This document shows, in pieces, positions 1 to 9,332 of a stretch of DNA of 64,000 nt. A program made the position numbers and the translations under genes. Positions within the stretch are counted from its first letter, which is position 1. Every line of letters begins with the position of its first letter. This DNA comes from Acerihabitans sp047324305 (lineage in GTDB: Bacteria; Pseudomonadota; Gammaproteobacteria; Enterobacterales; Enterobacteriaceae), in the NCBI RefSeq assembly GCF_047324305.1, contig NZ_CP178740.1, forward strand, positions 1,674,001-1,738,000. The letters are read 5' to 3'. The notes under the pieces were generated by a model. It searched no databases and had not been told where the DNA came from. It saw nothing but the letters and a program-made list of their open reading frames with translations.

Positions 1-1722
1 CAGGATGCGCGCGCCCTGTTCCTGGCTGTATTCGAAATGCATGCGGAAATCAAACAGGCCGAATTCCAGCTGGCGCAGGATAAACAGGGCCGCCTGGTAA
101 TTTTTCGCCGCCAGCAGCTTATCCAGCATGGCTTTGGGCAACGGCTCGTGGGTTTCATAATGGCCGGAGATAAAGGCCAGCGCCTCGGGCCGCCAGCAGA
201 AGTTTTCCATAAACTGGCTGGGCAGTTCCACCGCGTCCCAGGGCACACCGCTGATGCCGGCAACCCCGGGAGTGTCGATGCGGGTCAGCATATGATGCAA
301 GCCGTGGCCGAATTCGTGGAACAGGGTGGTGACCTCGTCGTGGGTAAACAGCGCCGGCTTGCCGCTGACCGGGCGGTTAAAATTGCAGGTCAGGTAGGCC
401 ACCGGCTTTTGCAGGCTGCCGTCGGCTTTGCGCAGCATGCCGACGCAATCGTCCATCCAGGCACCGCCGCGCTTATTGTCGCGGGCATATAAATCCAGGT
501 AGAAACTACCGCGCAGCTCGCCCTGTTCGTCGAACAAATCGAAAAAACGCACCTCGGGATGCCAGGTATCCACATCCGTACGCTCCTCGGCGGTGATGCC
601 ATAGATGCGGTTCACCACCTCAAACAGGCCGTTTACCACCCGCTGCTCGGGGAAATAAGGCCGCAGCTGCTCATCGCTGATGGCGTAAAGATGTTGTTTT
701 TGCTTTTCGCTATAGTAGGTAATATCCCAGGGATTTAACGCATCGCGGCCGTGGTGTTTGGCCGCGAAGGCGCGCAACTGCTCCAGTTCCTGCTCGCCCT
801 GCGGACGGGCGCGCCGGGCCAGATCGGTGAGAAAATCCAGCACCTGCTGCGGATTTTGCGCCATTTTGGTCGCCAGGGACTTATCGGCATAGCTGGCGAA
901 ACCCAGCAGTTGGGCGAATTCGTGCCGCAGCGCCAGGATTTCCTCCATGATCGGGCCGTTGTCCCATTTGCCGGCATTGGGACCCTGGTCGGAGGCGCGG
1001 GTGACATAGGCGCGGTACAGTTCTTCACGCAGGGCGGCGTTATCGCAATACGTCATCACCGGCAGATAGCTGGGGATATCAAGGGTAATCAGCCAGCCTT
1101 CCTGCCCCTTCGCCTCCGCCTGGGCGCTGGCCGCGGCCAGCGCGCTTTCCGGCATGCCGCCGAGTTCGCCTTCGTCGGTAATCAGCTTGCTCCACCCCAT
1201 GGTGGCGTCCAGCACATTATTGCTATAGGCCGAACCCAGCTCCGACAGGCGCGCGGCAATCTCGCCATAGCGCTTTTGTTTCTCGGGTGAAAGGCCGATC
1301 CCCGACAGCTCGAAGTCGCGCAGGGCGTTATCAACCGCTTTTTTTTGCGCCACGCTCAGCTCATCGTAGTATTCGCCGTTGCGCAAATCGCGATACGCGT
1401 CGTACAACCCCTTGTTCTGGCCCACCCAGGTACTGTATTCCGACAATAACGGCAGGCTTTGCTCATAGGCTTCGCGCAGCTCCGGGCTGTTCTGCACCGC
1501 GTTCAGATGGCCGACCGGCGACCAGATGCGGCCCAGGCGATCGTCCGCTTCCGCAAGCGGCTGGCATAAGGTGTCCCAGGTATACGGACCCGATAGCGCA
1601 ACGATGCGCTCAACGGTCTGTCGGCAGTCGGCAAGGGCGGATTTTACCGCCGGGACGATATGCTCAGGAAGAATGGCGGAAAACGGCGGCAAGGAAAATG
1701 GAGTCAACAACGGATTTGTCAT
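1..1722 (-). CDS. prlC: Oligopeptidase A (3' part lies beyond the window)
   Basis: Cytoplasmic zinc metallopeptidase of family M3 that degrades peptides, including cleaved signal peptides. The reading frame is open from the ATG at 1722 to base 1, giving 574 codons. The E. coli protein is about 680 residues, so roughly 106 C-terminal residues are missing. The N-terminus begins MTNPLLTPFSLPPF, almost identical to E. coli OpdA/PrlC as I remember it. The zinc-binding and catalytic motif HEFGH is encoded at 304-318, residues 469-473. In E. coli prlC lies near rlmJ and gor, which also follow here, although several extra genes are inserted. The start is the first in-frame ATG and fits the family. 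Confidence 0.95.
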   Translation of the reverse strand, partial: MTNPLLTPFSLPPFSAILPEHIVPAVKSALADCRQTVERIVALSGPYTWDTLCQPLAEADDRLGRIWSPVGHLNAVQNSPELREAYEQSLPLLSEYSTWVGQNKGLYDAYRDLRNGEYYDELSVAQKKAVDNALRDFELSGIGLSPEKQKRYGEIAARLSELGSAYSNNVLDATMGWSKLITDEGELGGMPESALAAASAQAEAKGQEGWLITLDIPSYLPVMTYCDNAALREELYRAYVTRASDQGPNAGKWDNGPIMEEILALRHEFAQLLGFASYADKSLATKMAQNPQQVLDFLTDLARRARPQGEQELEQLRAFAAKHHGRDALNPWDITYYSEKQKQHLYAISDEQLRPYFPEQRVVNGLFEVVNRIYGITAEERTDVDTWHPEVRFFDLFDEQGELRGSFYLDLYARDNKRGGAWMDDCVGMLRKADGSLQKPVAYLTCNFNRPVSGKPALFTHDEVTTLFHEFGHGLHHMLTRIDTPGVAGISGVPWDAVELPSQFMENFCWRPEALAFISGHYETHEPLPKAMLDKLLAAKNYQAALFILRQLEFGLFDFRMHFEYSQEQGARIL

Positions 1723-2064
1723 AGCGCGGCCCTGATCATTGTTTAAAAGATATGAAAGTAACATGAGGCTAACTATAGCGAAAATCAATGGCGGGCAACG
1801 GAATGTGTTATGCCGTTAACGCCGACGACGGCTAACGGCCCGTGGAAAATAGCGGCGGCGCGGGGAGAGAACAGCGCGGTTGCCGCCCCACACCCCAGGC
1901 TGAGGGATGCCAATATGCCCCGCGGCCGTAGGGGAAATTTATTTTCGTTATTGCTGCTATTTGGTTGATCTGGCTCATTTAAGCGGTGGGCTTTTGTCGC
2001 TGAAAAGAGTAATAATGGTTACAACGATAATCATTCAAATTTATTGCAAATGGGATGGTGTAAA
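1723..2064. other. Intergenic region between prlC and the DoxX gene
   Basis: This 342-base stretch separates two divergently read genes, so it should contain both promoters. I see no open frame with coding character. The right-hand end is AT-rich and contains a partial Fur-box match, listed separately. No clear terminator or structured RNA was recognised. Confidence 0.5.
2020..2038. promoter_or_regulatory. Possible Fur-like operator upstream of the DoxX gene
   Basis: About 13 of 19 positions match the Fur consensus GATAATGATAATCATTATC. The right half is strong (GATAATCATT) and the left half poor. It lies 27 bases before the DoxX start. The match is partial and could be chance in an AT-rich stretch. 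Confidence 0.22.
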
Positions 2065-2487
2065 ATGATTGCTGCTTTTAACCGTATGCTGGATAAACCG
2101 GATTTAGGAAGATTAGTGCTGCGCGTCGCTTTTGGCGGCATGATGATGCTTCATGGCATCCATAAAGCGATCTATGGTATTGACGGTATCGTCGGCATGG
2201 TGGAGCGGCACGGCATGCCGGCGTTTGTTGCCTACGGTGTGTTTCTCGGCGAGATAGTGGTGCCGGTGCTGTTTATCCTCGGCATCCTGGTACGCCCCGC
2301 CGCGCTGGTATTTTGTTTTACCATGCTCTTTGCCTGGCTGATTACCAATCCGGGCATGATATTGACCCTGGACAAAGTGGGCGGCTGGGGTTTTGAGGTT
2401 ATCGCCGTTTACCTGTTCGCCGGCATCGCCATAGCGCTGTTGGGCTGCGGCCGGTATAGCGTGATGAGCAATCCTAACCTGCGTTAA
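2065..2487 (+). CDS. DoxX-family membrane protein
   Basis: Small integral membrane protein of about 140 residues with four hydrophobic segments, matching DoxX/YphA-type proteins. Seen features are an early LVLRVAFGGMMMLHG helix, a GVFLGEIVVPVLFILGIL helix and a conserved GGWG turn before the last helix. The biochemical role of these bacterial proteins is poorly defined; some are linked to redox stress. I chose the ATG at 2065 because the protein then begins MIAAFNRMLDKP, as relatives do; in-frame TTG 2044 and ATG 2050 are possible but lack a better ribosome site. It stands alone, facing away from prlC. Confidence 0.8.
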   Translation: MIAAFNRMLDKPDLGRLVLRVAFGGMMMLHGIHKAIYGIDGIVGMVERHGMPAFVAYGVFLGEIVVPVLFILGILVRPAALVFCFTMLFAWLITNPGMILTLDKVGGWGFEVIAVYLFAGIAIALLGCGRYSVMSNPNLR

Positions 2488-2592
2488 ACGCCCGCCCCCT
2501 CCGGCTTGGATGGCCGGCAAGGCATGGCGCCGTGCGGGAAATACCCCGCCATCCCGGCCCGGGGACGGCGGCTGCGGGCGATATGCCGTTTT

Positions 2593-2997
2593 TCATTGAA
2601 GTCTTTCTATCAGCGTGAATTGCTCGAATACCAGCAGCATCTCCGGTGAAAAGCCGCCCTCGCGCTGAAAAAAATCCCGATGCGCCGCCCGCCAGTAGTC
2701 CAGGCTCTTATCTCCCTCGCCTTCCAGGGCGGCCATGTCGGCGGTCACGTCGCAATAACGCACCAACCGTTGCGCCACGGTGCGGATGACGCAGGCGGGA
2801 TTGTCGGCGCCGTCCAGTATCACATGATAACCGCCGACAGCCGGGGCCCCGTCCTGCCGGAAAGCGGTATAAGAACAGCAGGACGCGGTTTTTTCGCCGC
2901 GCAGGACCAGGGCCAGCAGAGTATCGGCCATCTCGGCGCTGTCGCCAAAAGCCCAGAATTGGGCGCCGGGATAACGGTCCGCAAGAACAATCCGCAT
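2593..2997 (-). CDS. ASCH-domain protein
   Basis: A 134-residue soluble protein of the ASCH superfamily, a PUA-like fold proposed to bind RNA or nucleotides. The family signature, a glycine–basic–KT motif after a short helix, is present as LVLRGEKTASCCSY near residues 31-44. The N-terminal FWAFGDS segment and a C-terminal aromatic stretch (FFQREGGFSP) also fit small bacterial ASCH proteins. The ATG at 2997 is preceded by an AGGAT-like ribosome site. No neighbour suggests a specific substrate. It converges with the DoxX gene. Confidence 0.75.
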   Translation of the reverse strand: MRIVLADRYPGAQFWAFGDSAEMADTLLALVLRGEKTASCCSYTAFRQDGAPAVGGYHVILDGADNPACVIRTVAQRLVRYCDVTADMAALEGEGDKSLDYWRAAHRDFFQREGGFSPEMLLVFEQFTLIERLQ

Positions 2998-3192
2998 GAT
3001 AACCCCATCCTTTCAATAAATTACCTGGAAAAAATCTAAACGATCCATTAACAGAAAAGCCGTATTGAGTAAAGTAAATGGCATTGCCACGCCGCCATGC
3101 TAGGGTTCACGACATCGCCAAATCCGGCTGAAGCAACACAAGCATTCCCCCTATAAATATAAAATAGTAACGCGGTATCCCGAGGTGACATC

Positions 3193-5409
3193 ATGAACAA
3201 GACGCCCCGCCTCGCCGGGCAATGGCATTGCCTGGCCAAAAGCGTGACCTGCGGCCTGTTACTGCTGGCGGGATCGGCCAGCGCGTTAACCTTGCAACGC
3301 GATGACATGATCTTTACCGTTGACCCGTCCACGCTTGCCATCCGTATCGGCAATATGCCCGTAAATCAGCCGCAGGCGCCGGAGAAAGTCACTGCATTGA
3401 GCCACGGCCCCACCCAGGCCAGCTGGCACTGGCCGCAGCGCGCAATGAACGTCGCCCTGCGGCTGGGGGAAAACGAATTATATCTCGATTTCACGACCGC
3501 CAAGCCACAGCGCTTTACCTGGTTTTCCCTGCCCGAGCCGGTGGAAACACTGCTGTTGCCGCTGGCCGAAGGCAGCCGGGTGTCACTTAAGGATCCGCAC
3601 TGGCAACAGTATCTGTTGGGCGAGATGTCATCGCTCAATACCAATATGGATTTAAAACTGCCGTTATGGAGCCAGTTGCAGGGCGGCCAGGTCGTCAGTT
3701 GGCTCTTACTCACGCCGATGCATAATGAGGTGGCATTTTCCGGCGCAGAAACCGCGGTGAAGATGGTCGCCGCGCATGAATTCAATCGATTTAATCAACA
3801 TCAGCCTTTGCAGATCCTGCTTTATGCGGGGCGTTCAGAGCTTTCCGGCGCCTTGCGCTATCGGCAATATCTGCAGCAAACCGGTCAGTTCACATCATTA
3901 CAGGATAAAATCCGCCTGGCGCCGGAGGGCGAAAAACTGATCGGGGCCACCCATGTTTATCTATGGGGCAACGGCCCGCTCGATGTGTCCGATGTTATTG
4001 ACTGGCCCGGACTGGCGCTGTATCTGCAATCGCCAGGGGGATTATCCCTGTGGGATAAAATCGATAAAGAGGGCAGGCAAACCCTTGAGACCGTTAAAAC
4101 CCGGATTCCGCAGCCATGGCAGCAAGCCTCGCTGACCGCCGCGCTGAATGCAGCCTTAATCGACAGCGTTCCTGTTAACGCCACGCCCGATGATCCTGAT
4201 TTCCTGCCGGCGCAGCAGGCACAGGCCAACGCCATACGCCGGCTTGCCGAACAGCGCCTGGGCCCCTTTCTTGCCCCTGCCGCAGCCTGGGGCCAGGGGT
4301 TAAGCACGCCATTGATAACCGCATTGCATCAGGCGGGGCTGCCGCGGTTATGGCTGGCAACGGAAAAGTGGACCGCTAATTTTATGGCGGCGCGGGCGGT
4401 GGCGCTGGCAAAAAAATCAGGCTATCTGATCGCCACCTATGATTCATACGATACGGCTATCCCGCGCGGCGTTAATGACAGCTGGTTAAGCGCGCAGATA
4501 CCCGCGGCGCTGCGCGAAAACTGCGCCATCGTGGAAGCGCATGGCGGCAAAAAGCCCGGTTTTGGCCAAAAAGGGTATTATCTTAACCCCAGCTGTATGC
4601 TGTCCTTTTCGCAGCGAAGAATAAGCGAACTGATGCATCTGGGGAATCTGAACAGCCTGTTCCTGGATGTCGACGGCACCGGCATGGCCGCGGATGACTA
4701 TCATCCGGTCCACCCGAGCGGCGCGCAGCACACCATTGCCGCCCGCAATGCCCGCATGGCCTGGTTTAATACCACCTTTAAACTGCCCTTGGGATCAGAG
4801 GACGGCAACGCGGCCAATGCCGGTCAGCTTATGTTTGCGCATGGCACCCAGACCTGGGGATTTGGCTGGGGCCGCAAGGATATGTATCAGGATCGCCGTT
4901 CCCCCTGGTATCTCGGCGCCTGGTGGCCGGATGCCCAGCCGGCATTCTTTTTTGCCCCGGCAAAGGTGAAGGAGCCTTATCGCAGCGTTGTATTCGACCC
5001 GCGCAATCGTATCCCGCTTTATCAGGCCGTTTTTCACGATGCCCTTATCAGCAGCCATCACTGGCACACCGACAACCTCAAGTTAAGCGAGGTGAAAACG
5101 ACCCGGACCTTGCTTAGCGGGCTGTATAACACGGCACCGATGTATCATCTTAATCGCGCCACGCTCGCCGCCAGACTACCGGAAATACTCAAAACGGATG
5201 CTGTCTTCCGCCCGCTGCATACCGCACTGTGGAATCAAGCGCTGACGGGTTTCCGCTGGCTGGACGACGCCGGCTGGGTGCAGCAAACCACGTTTAGCGA
5301 CGGGTCGGTGATTGTCGCCAACTTCAGCCAAAGCGCCTTTGCGGATATTCCCGCCCAAGGCCTGCGCGCAACCCTGGCCGACGGCCGGATACTGGATTTT
5401 AAAGGATAG
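3193..5409 (+). CDS. Exported glycoside-hydrolase-like protein
   Basis: A 738-residue protein with a clear signal peptide: basic start, hydrophobic TCGLLLLAGSASA core and a cleavage-like ASA-L near residue 33. The mature part resembles large secreted sugar-active enzymes: an N-terminal beta-rich region (residues 35-250) and a central region with FLDVDGTGMAADDYHP near residue 493 and LGSEDGN near residue 534. An Asp and a Glu in such places would suit a retaining hydrolase with a barrel fold, somewhat like GH101 or DUF5696 proteins. That assignment is inference from motifs and no substrate can be named. The ATG at 3193 has a good GAGGTGA ribosome site. It stands alone, in an accessory stretch. 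Confidence 0.6.
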   Translation: MNKTPRLAGQWHCLAKSVTCGLLLLAGSASALTLQRDDMIFTVDPSTLAIRIGNMPVNQPQAPEKVTALSHGPTQASWHWPQRAMNVALRLGENELYLDFTTAKPQRFTWFSLPEPVETLLLPLAEGSRVSLKDPHWQQYLLGEMSSLNTNMDLKLPLWSQLQGGQVVSWLLLTPMHNEVAFSGAETAVKMVAAHEFNRFNQHQPLQILLYAGRSELSGALRYRQYLQQTGQFTSLQDKIRLAPEGEKLIGATHVYLWGNGPLDVSDVIDWPGLALYLQSPGGLSLWDKIDKEGRQTLETVKTRIPQPWQQASLTAALNAALIDSVPVNATPDDPDFLPAQQAQANAIRRLAEQRLGPFLAPAAAWGQGLSTPLITALHQAGLPRLWLATEKWTANFMAARAVALAKKSGYLIATYDSYDTAIPRGVNDSWLSAQIPAALRENCAIVEAHGGKKPGFGQKGYYLNPSCMLSFSQRRISELMHLGNLNSLFLDVDGTGMAADDYHPVHPSGAQHTIAARNARMAWFNTTFKLPLGSEDGNAANAGQLMFAHGTQTWGFGWGRKDMYQDRRSPWYLGAWWPDAQPAFFFAPAKVKEPYRSVVFDPRNRIPLYQAVFHDALISSHHWHTDNLKLSEVKTTRTLLSGLYNTAPMYHLNRATLAARLPEILKTDAVFRPLHTALWNQALTGFRWLDDAGWVQQTTFSDGSVIVANFSQSAFADIPAQGLRATLADGRILDFKG

Positions 5410-5673
5410 CGTCATGCGTAACGCCTAAGGAAGCCGGTTCCTTCCCGCGGCATCACCACCGGGGCCGGACACTATGCCGCGCGCGTTTAACCATGGCTGA
5501 TAGCCGGGGGGCGCCCGCATTACCTTCACATATGTAAGGAATGCGATAAGGGCGGTAAATCATTGTCAGTAGGGCATTTTTTTAAGATATTTCCTGATGT
5601 CGTCCCGTCTGATCTCGCTGATAGTGTGCTTACTGGCTTGGCGAAGCAGTCGCTTAATTGAGGGTGACGAAAA

Positions 5674-6126
5674 ATGAAAAAATCTACGCTGCTAATGGTA
5701 ATCACATTAATTTCAGCAAGCGCCTGCCTCCCGACAGCGTCATACGCCGACGGTCCCGGCGGACACGACGGCCAGGATTGGCAGCCCCGCAACGGGGGCG
5801 GCGACCATCACGGTAATGGCGGCCCGGGCGGACAAGGCGGCCATGACAACCGGGGCGGCCATGATAACCGGGGCCATGGCGACCGGGGCGGCCCGCGCGG
5901 CCGTGAACGCGACCATTTCGCCTGGAACGGCCATGATTTCAGGCGCGGACATCCGGTACCGCGCTATTACCGCGAACATTACCGCGTTGATGACTGGCGT
6001 AGCCGTGGCCTGTACGAGCCGCCCAGAGGCGAGCAATGGGCCTATATCGACGGTAATTATGTACTGATGGCGGTGGCGACCGGAGTGATAACGTCCATTA
6101 TCGTCGGCAGCATGCTGCATAACTAA
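5674..6126 (+). CDS. RcnB-family periplasmic protein
   Basis: A 150-residue exported protein. Residues 1-25 form a signal peptide ending PTASYA-D. Residues 26-80 are a Gly/His/Asp/Arg-rich low-complexity linker with repeated GGHDNRG units. The C-terminal part carries the RcnB signature: DDWRSRGLYEPPRGEQW, then YVLMAVATGVITSIIVG. E. coli RcnB takes part in periplasmic nickel/cobalt homeostasis, but many family members are uncharacterised, and no rcnA efflux gene is nearby. The histidine-rich linker could bind metal (inference). The ATG has a GAGGGTGA ribosome site. A strong hairpin follows the stop. Confidence 0.8.
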   Translation: MKKSTLLMVITLISASACLPTASYADGPGGHDGQDWQPRNGGGDHHGNGGPGGQGGHDNRGGHDNRGHGDRGGPRGRERDHFAWNGHDFRRGHPVPRYYREHYRVDDWRSRGLYEPPRGEQWAYIDGNYVLMAVATGVITSIIVGSMLHN

Positions 6127-6134
6127 CGCCTTTT

Positions 6135-6168
6135 CCTGCCGATGGGTTAACGCCCATCGGCAGGCTTT
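6135..6168 (+). terminator. Rho-independent terminator after the RcnB-like gene
   Basis: A 12-bp stem (CCTGCCGATGGG with its exact complement) and a short loop begin 8 bases after the stop codon. A short CTTT run follows, then further T-rich sequence. Confidence 0.7.
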
Positions 6169-6216
6169 ACCTGGTTTTCCCCCTCGTTTTCCCCCGCCCT
6201 GGCGCTATCCAGGCAT

Positions 6217-6239
6217 AAAAAAGCCCGCAGGTCGCGGGC
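6217..6239 (-). terminator. Second hairpin with a U-run on the minus strand
   Basis: A 6-bp GC stem (GCCCGC with GCGGGC) is flanked by six A on the plus strand, which gives a U-run on the minus strand. No minus-strand gene lies just to its right, so it may block antisense transcription. The rest of the 6127-6432 gap holds no recognisable gene. Confidence 0.45.
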
Positions 6240-6432
6240 AATGCTTTTCCCTTTTTATCCCCAAGGCGGTTTATACTAGCGCCCATGATATGCTGTGCCC
6301 TGTAGCGCGCCCCGTACCTGTCTTGCCGTTAGGGCCGTAAATCTTCAGCACCGCAACGACGCACAGTAGTCACTTTCGGTAACGCACTGATTATACTGTA
6401 AATAACAACATCATCTGAAAGCGCAAAACACT

Positions 6433-7275
6433 ATGTTAAGTTATCGCCACAGTTTTCATGCCGGTAATCACGCCGATGTGCTGAAACACACCGTCCAGAG
6501 TCTGATCCTGACGGCCATGAAGGAAAAAGAAAAACCTTTCCTTTATCTTGATACCCATGCGGGTGCCGGGCGCTATTTGCTCAGCAGCGAGCGCGCCGAA
6601 CGCACCGGGGAATACCTGGATGGCATCGGCAAGATCTGGCAGCGGGACGATTGTCCGGCGCTGCTGGACCCCTACCTGACGGTAATCCGTCATTATAACC
6701 GCAGCGGTACCCTGCGTTATTACCCCGGCTCGCCGCTGATTGCGCGCCAGATGCTGCGCGCGCAGGACAAGCTGCACCTGACGGAACTGCATACCAGCGA
6801 TTATCCGCTGCTGCGCAATGAGTTCCAGAAAGACGCGCGCGCCGAAGTATTGCGCGCCGACGGTTATGCCCAGTTGAAATCCCAACTGCCGCCGCAGAGC
6901 CGGCGCGGGATGATCCTGATGGACCCGTCCTATGAGCTGAAATCCGATTATCCCGACGTAGTGTCCGGCATTGAGGAGGGCTACAAGCGTTTTGCCACCG
7001 GCATTTACGCCCTGTGGTATCCGGTAGTGCTGCGCCAGCATGTGAAAAAAATCCTGGCATCGCTTGAGAAAACCGGCATCCGCCGCATCCTGCAAATCGA
7101 ACTGGCGGTCAGGCCGGACAGCGACCAGCGCGGCATGACCGGCTCGGGCATGATTGTGATCAATCCGCCGTGGATGCTGGAGCAACAGATGACCGAGCTG
7201 TTGCCCTGGCTGCACCAGGCGCTGGTGCCCACCGGACACGGCCATACGCTGGTGCGCTGGGTGGTTCCGGAATAA
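6433..7275 (+). CDS. rlmJ: 23S rRNA (adenine-2030-N6) methyltransferase
   Basis: RlmJ (YhiR) methylates A2030 of 23S rRNA using S-adenosylmethionine. The 280-residue length matches the family. The N-terminus MLSYRHSFHAGNHADVLKH is the family hallmark. The SAM-binding part has YLDTHAGAGRY near residue 38, and the catalytic DPSY tetrad is near residue 164, the variant typical of this enzyme. It lies just upstream of gor in the same direction, as in E. coli. No strong Shine–Dalgarno site is visible before the ATG. Confidence 0.95.
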   Translation: MLSYRHSFHAGNHADVLKHTVQSLILTAMKEKEKPFLYLDTHAGAGRYLLSSERAERTGEYLDGIGKIWQRDDCPALLDPYLTVIRHYNRSGTLRYYPGSPLIARQMLRAQDKLHLTELHTSDYPLLRNEFQKDARAEVLRADGYAQLKSQLPPQSRRGMILMDPSYELKSDYPDVVSGIEEGYKRFATGIYALWYPVVLRQHVKKILASLEKTGIRRILQIELAVRPDSDQRGMTGSGMIVINPPWMLEQQMTELLPWLHQALVPTGHGHTLVRWVVPE

Positions 7276-7387
7276 CCGCGGGCGAATCCGGCGGCGCCCG
7301 GGCGGCGGCCAACGCCGGGCCAACGCCCAGGCCGGCGCATTGCCACGGCGCCCCGCTCTGCGCCTATCGGAGGGATTGATGCAAACT

Positions 7388-7417
7388 TTGCGACAAATGC
7401 GTTTTGCGCGTTAAACT
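7388..7417 (+). promoter_or_regulatory. Candidate sigma-70 promoter of gor
   Basis: TTGCGA at 7388-7393 and TAAACT at 7412-7417 are separated by 18 bases, with the gor start about 33 bases further on. Each box matches the consensus at four or more positions. In E. coli gor is also under OxyR, but I could not identify an OxyR site. Confidence 0.35.
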
Positions 7418-7449
7418 TGTGCCCATCAAAAGACCAAAAGGGAATCCTG

Positions 7450-8802
7450 ATGACCAGACATTACGACTATCTTGCTATTGGCGGCGGCAGCGGCGGTATC
7501 GCCTCGATTAACCGTGCCGCATCGTACGGCCGGAAGTGCGCGCTGATCGAGGCCAAATATCTTGGCGGCACCTGCGTCAATGTCGGTTGCGTCCCGAAAA
7601 AAATCATGTGGCACGCGGCGCAAATCGCCGAAGCGATCAAGCTCTACGGTCCGGATTATGGTTTCGACACCACCATTAACCATTTTGACTGGCAGACCCT
7701 GGTCAAGAGCCGCAGCGCCTATATCGACCGCATCCATCAGTCCTACGAGCGGGTGCTGGGCAATAACAACGTCGATGTTATCGAGGGTTTCGCCACCTTT
7801 GTTGACGCGCATACCGTAGCAGTCAACGGCGAACACATCACCGCCGATCATATTCTGATCGCGACCGGCGGACGCCCCAGCCATATCGATATCCCCGGCG
7901 CCGAATACGGTATCGATTCCGACGGTTTTTTCGCGCTGGACGCCATGCCGCAGCGCGTGGCGGTGGTCGGCGCCGGTTATATCGCGGTGGAGCTTGCCGG
8001 AGTGGTGAATGCGCTGGGCGCGCAGACCCATTTGTTTGTGCGTAAGCACGCGCCGCTGCGCACCTTCGATCCGCTGGTGGTGGATACGCTGGTGGAAATC
8101 ATGCAGGCGGAAGGCCCGAACCTGCATACCGGCTCCATTCCCGAAACCATTGTGAAAAACCAGGACGGCAGCCTGACGCTGACGCTGGAAAACGGCCAGG
8201 TATTTACCGTCGACGCGCTGATTTGGGCCATCGGGCGCGAGCCGTCCACTGATAACCTCAACCTGGCCGCGGCCGGGGTGGAAACCGACAGCAACGGCTA
8301 TATCCGGGTGGATAAATACCAGAATACCAATGTCCAGGGCATCTACGCCGTCGGCGACAATACCGGCGCGGTGGAACTGACCCCGGTGGCGGTGGCCGCG
8401 GGTCGCCGCCTGTCGGAACGCTTGTTTAACGGCAAGCCGGAAGAACATCTGGATTACAATCTCATCCCAACCGTCGTGTTCAGCCATCCGCCCATCGGCA
8501 CCATCGGCCTGACCGAGCCGGAAGCGATCGCCAAATACGGTGAAAAACAGATCAAGATATACAAAACAGCGTTTACCTCCATGTACACCGCCGTGACCAG
8601 CCATCGCCAGCCATGCAGGATGAAGCTGGTGTGCCTGGGGCCGGAGGAAAAAATTATCGGCCTGCACGGCATCGGCCTGGGCATGGATGAGATCCTTCAG
8701 GGCTTTGCCGTGGCCATGAAGATGGGCGCCACCAAGCGTGATTTTGATAATACCGTGGCGATTCATCCCACCGCGGCGGAAGAATTGGTCACCATGCGAT
8801 AA
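7450..8802 (+). CDS. gor: Glutathione-disulfide reductase
   Basis: NADPH-dependent flavoenzyme that keeps glutathione reduced in the cytoplasm. At 450 residues it has the length of E. coli Gor. The N-terminal FAD-binding motif GGGSGGIAS (residues 11-19) is followed by the redox-active disulfide CVNVGC (residues 42-47). The NAD(P) dinucleotide fold GAGYIAVELAG is near residue 174. The C-terminal HPTAAEE contains the catalytic His-Glu pair. I place the start at ATG 7450 because the protein then begins MTRHYDYLAIGG and an AAGGGAA ribosome site lies just upstream; the upstream in-frame ATG 7417 lacks both. Confidence 0.97.
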   Translation: MTRHYDYLAIGGGSGGIASINRAASYGRKCALIEAKYLGGTCVNVGCVPKKIMWHAAQIAEAIKLYGPDYGFDTTINHFDWQTLVKSRSAYIDRIHQSYERVLGNNNVDVIEGFATFVDAHTVAVNGEHITADHILIATGGRPSHIDIPGAEYGIDSDGFFALDAMPQRVAVVGAGYIAVELAGVVNALGAQTHLFVRKHAPLRTFDPLVVDTLVEIMQAEGPNLHTGSIPETIVKNQDGSLTLTLENGQVFTVDALIWAIGREPSTDNLNLAAAGVETDSNGYIRVDKYQNTNVQGIYAVGDNTGAVELTPVAVAAGRRLSERLFNGKPEEHLDYNLIPTVVFSHPPIGTIGLTEPEAIAKYGEKQIKIYKTAFTSMYTAVTSHRQPCRMKLVCLGPEEKIIGLHGIGLGMDEILQGFAVAMKMGATKRDFDNTVAIHPTAAEELVTMR

Positions 8803-8849
8803 GTCTATACCCCATCGTCCCATCCCGGTAAAAATCCGGAAAACGCGTT

Positions 8850-8890
8850 CACTGGCGATAGATCCCCTGATCTACCGCCAGTGTCATTTT
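8850..8890 (+). terminator. Terminator after gor, possibly bidirectional
   Basis: A 15-bp stem with one mismatch and a CCCT loop (8850-8883) is followed by TCATTTT on the plus strand. It also sits directly after the stop of the convergent small membrane protein, and the minus strand continues into T-rich sequence, so it may serve both genes. Confidence 0.7.
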
Positions 8891-9204
8891 CCGGCACCGC
8901 CATGGAAACGCCCGAACGCGCGGGCGCACACCAGCGCCATTAACAGCGCGCCCAGGCCGGCGGCGCCCGCGTCCGCCATAGCGCGTAGAGTGAAAGATCC
9001 CACCTGGTAAATCAAAAAATAGGCCAGCGCCACATTGAATGCCCCCCACAACACATTAACGGTTGCCGATGACAGCCCCTGGCCCGGCGGCGTGGCAAAG
9101 GGACTTTGGAAAGACCGCCCCATCATTCCGCTGACCAAATGTGGAATCGCGTTGGCGACAACGGCTCCGCCCAAGAAATACGACAGGTAGTGATACCACG
9201 GCAT
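8884..9204 (-). CDS. Small membrane protein of unknown function
   Basis: A 106-residue protein with about three hydrophobic segments: YHYLSYFLGGAVVANAIPHL, then VNVLWGAFNVALAYFLIY, then AGAAGLGALLMALVCARAF. I do not recognise a named family. The ATG at 9204 has a strong TTGGAGGAT ribosome site eight bases upstream; a longer frame to 9360 begins in sequence without a ribosome site and adds a basic, unconvincing extension. It is divergent from the MarR–efflux operon, and the 16-bp palindrome lies between them, so shared control by the repressor is possible. Confidence 0.6.
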   Translation of the reverse strand: MPWYHYLSYFLGGAVVANAIPHLVSGMMGRSFQSPFATPPGQGLSSATVNVLWGAFNVALAYFLIYQVGSFTLRAMADAGAAGLGALLMALVCARAFGRFHGGAGK

Positions 9205-9332
9205 GCGGGGATCCTCCAATGGCCATATCAGTGTGTTGCCCGCCGCTTGCCGCGCAGCGGCCGATGGCTTCGCCCGGCGGCGCGGGTTGACGGCGCCAGG
9301 TGCGCGGCGCCAGGAATGAGATTTGCACTTAA

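Noticed and set aside
5740..6120. Minus-strand frame opposite the RcnB-like gene
   Set aside because: Low-complexity Ala/Val repeats reflect the Gly/His repeats of the real gene on the other strand.
7426..8823. 465-residue minus-strand frame opposite gor
   Set aside because: It is the antisense of a certain gene in GC-rich DNA and has no family resemblance.
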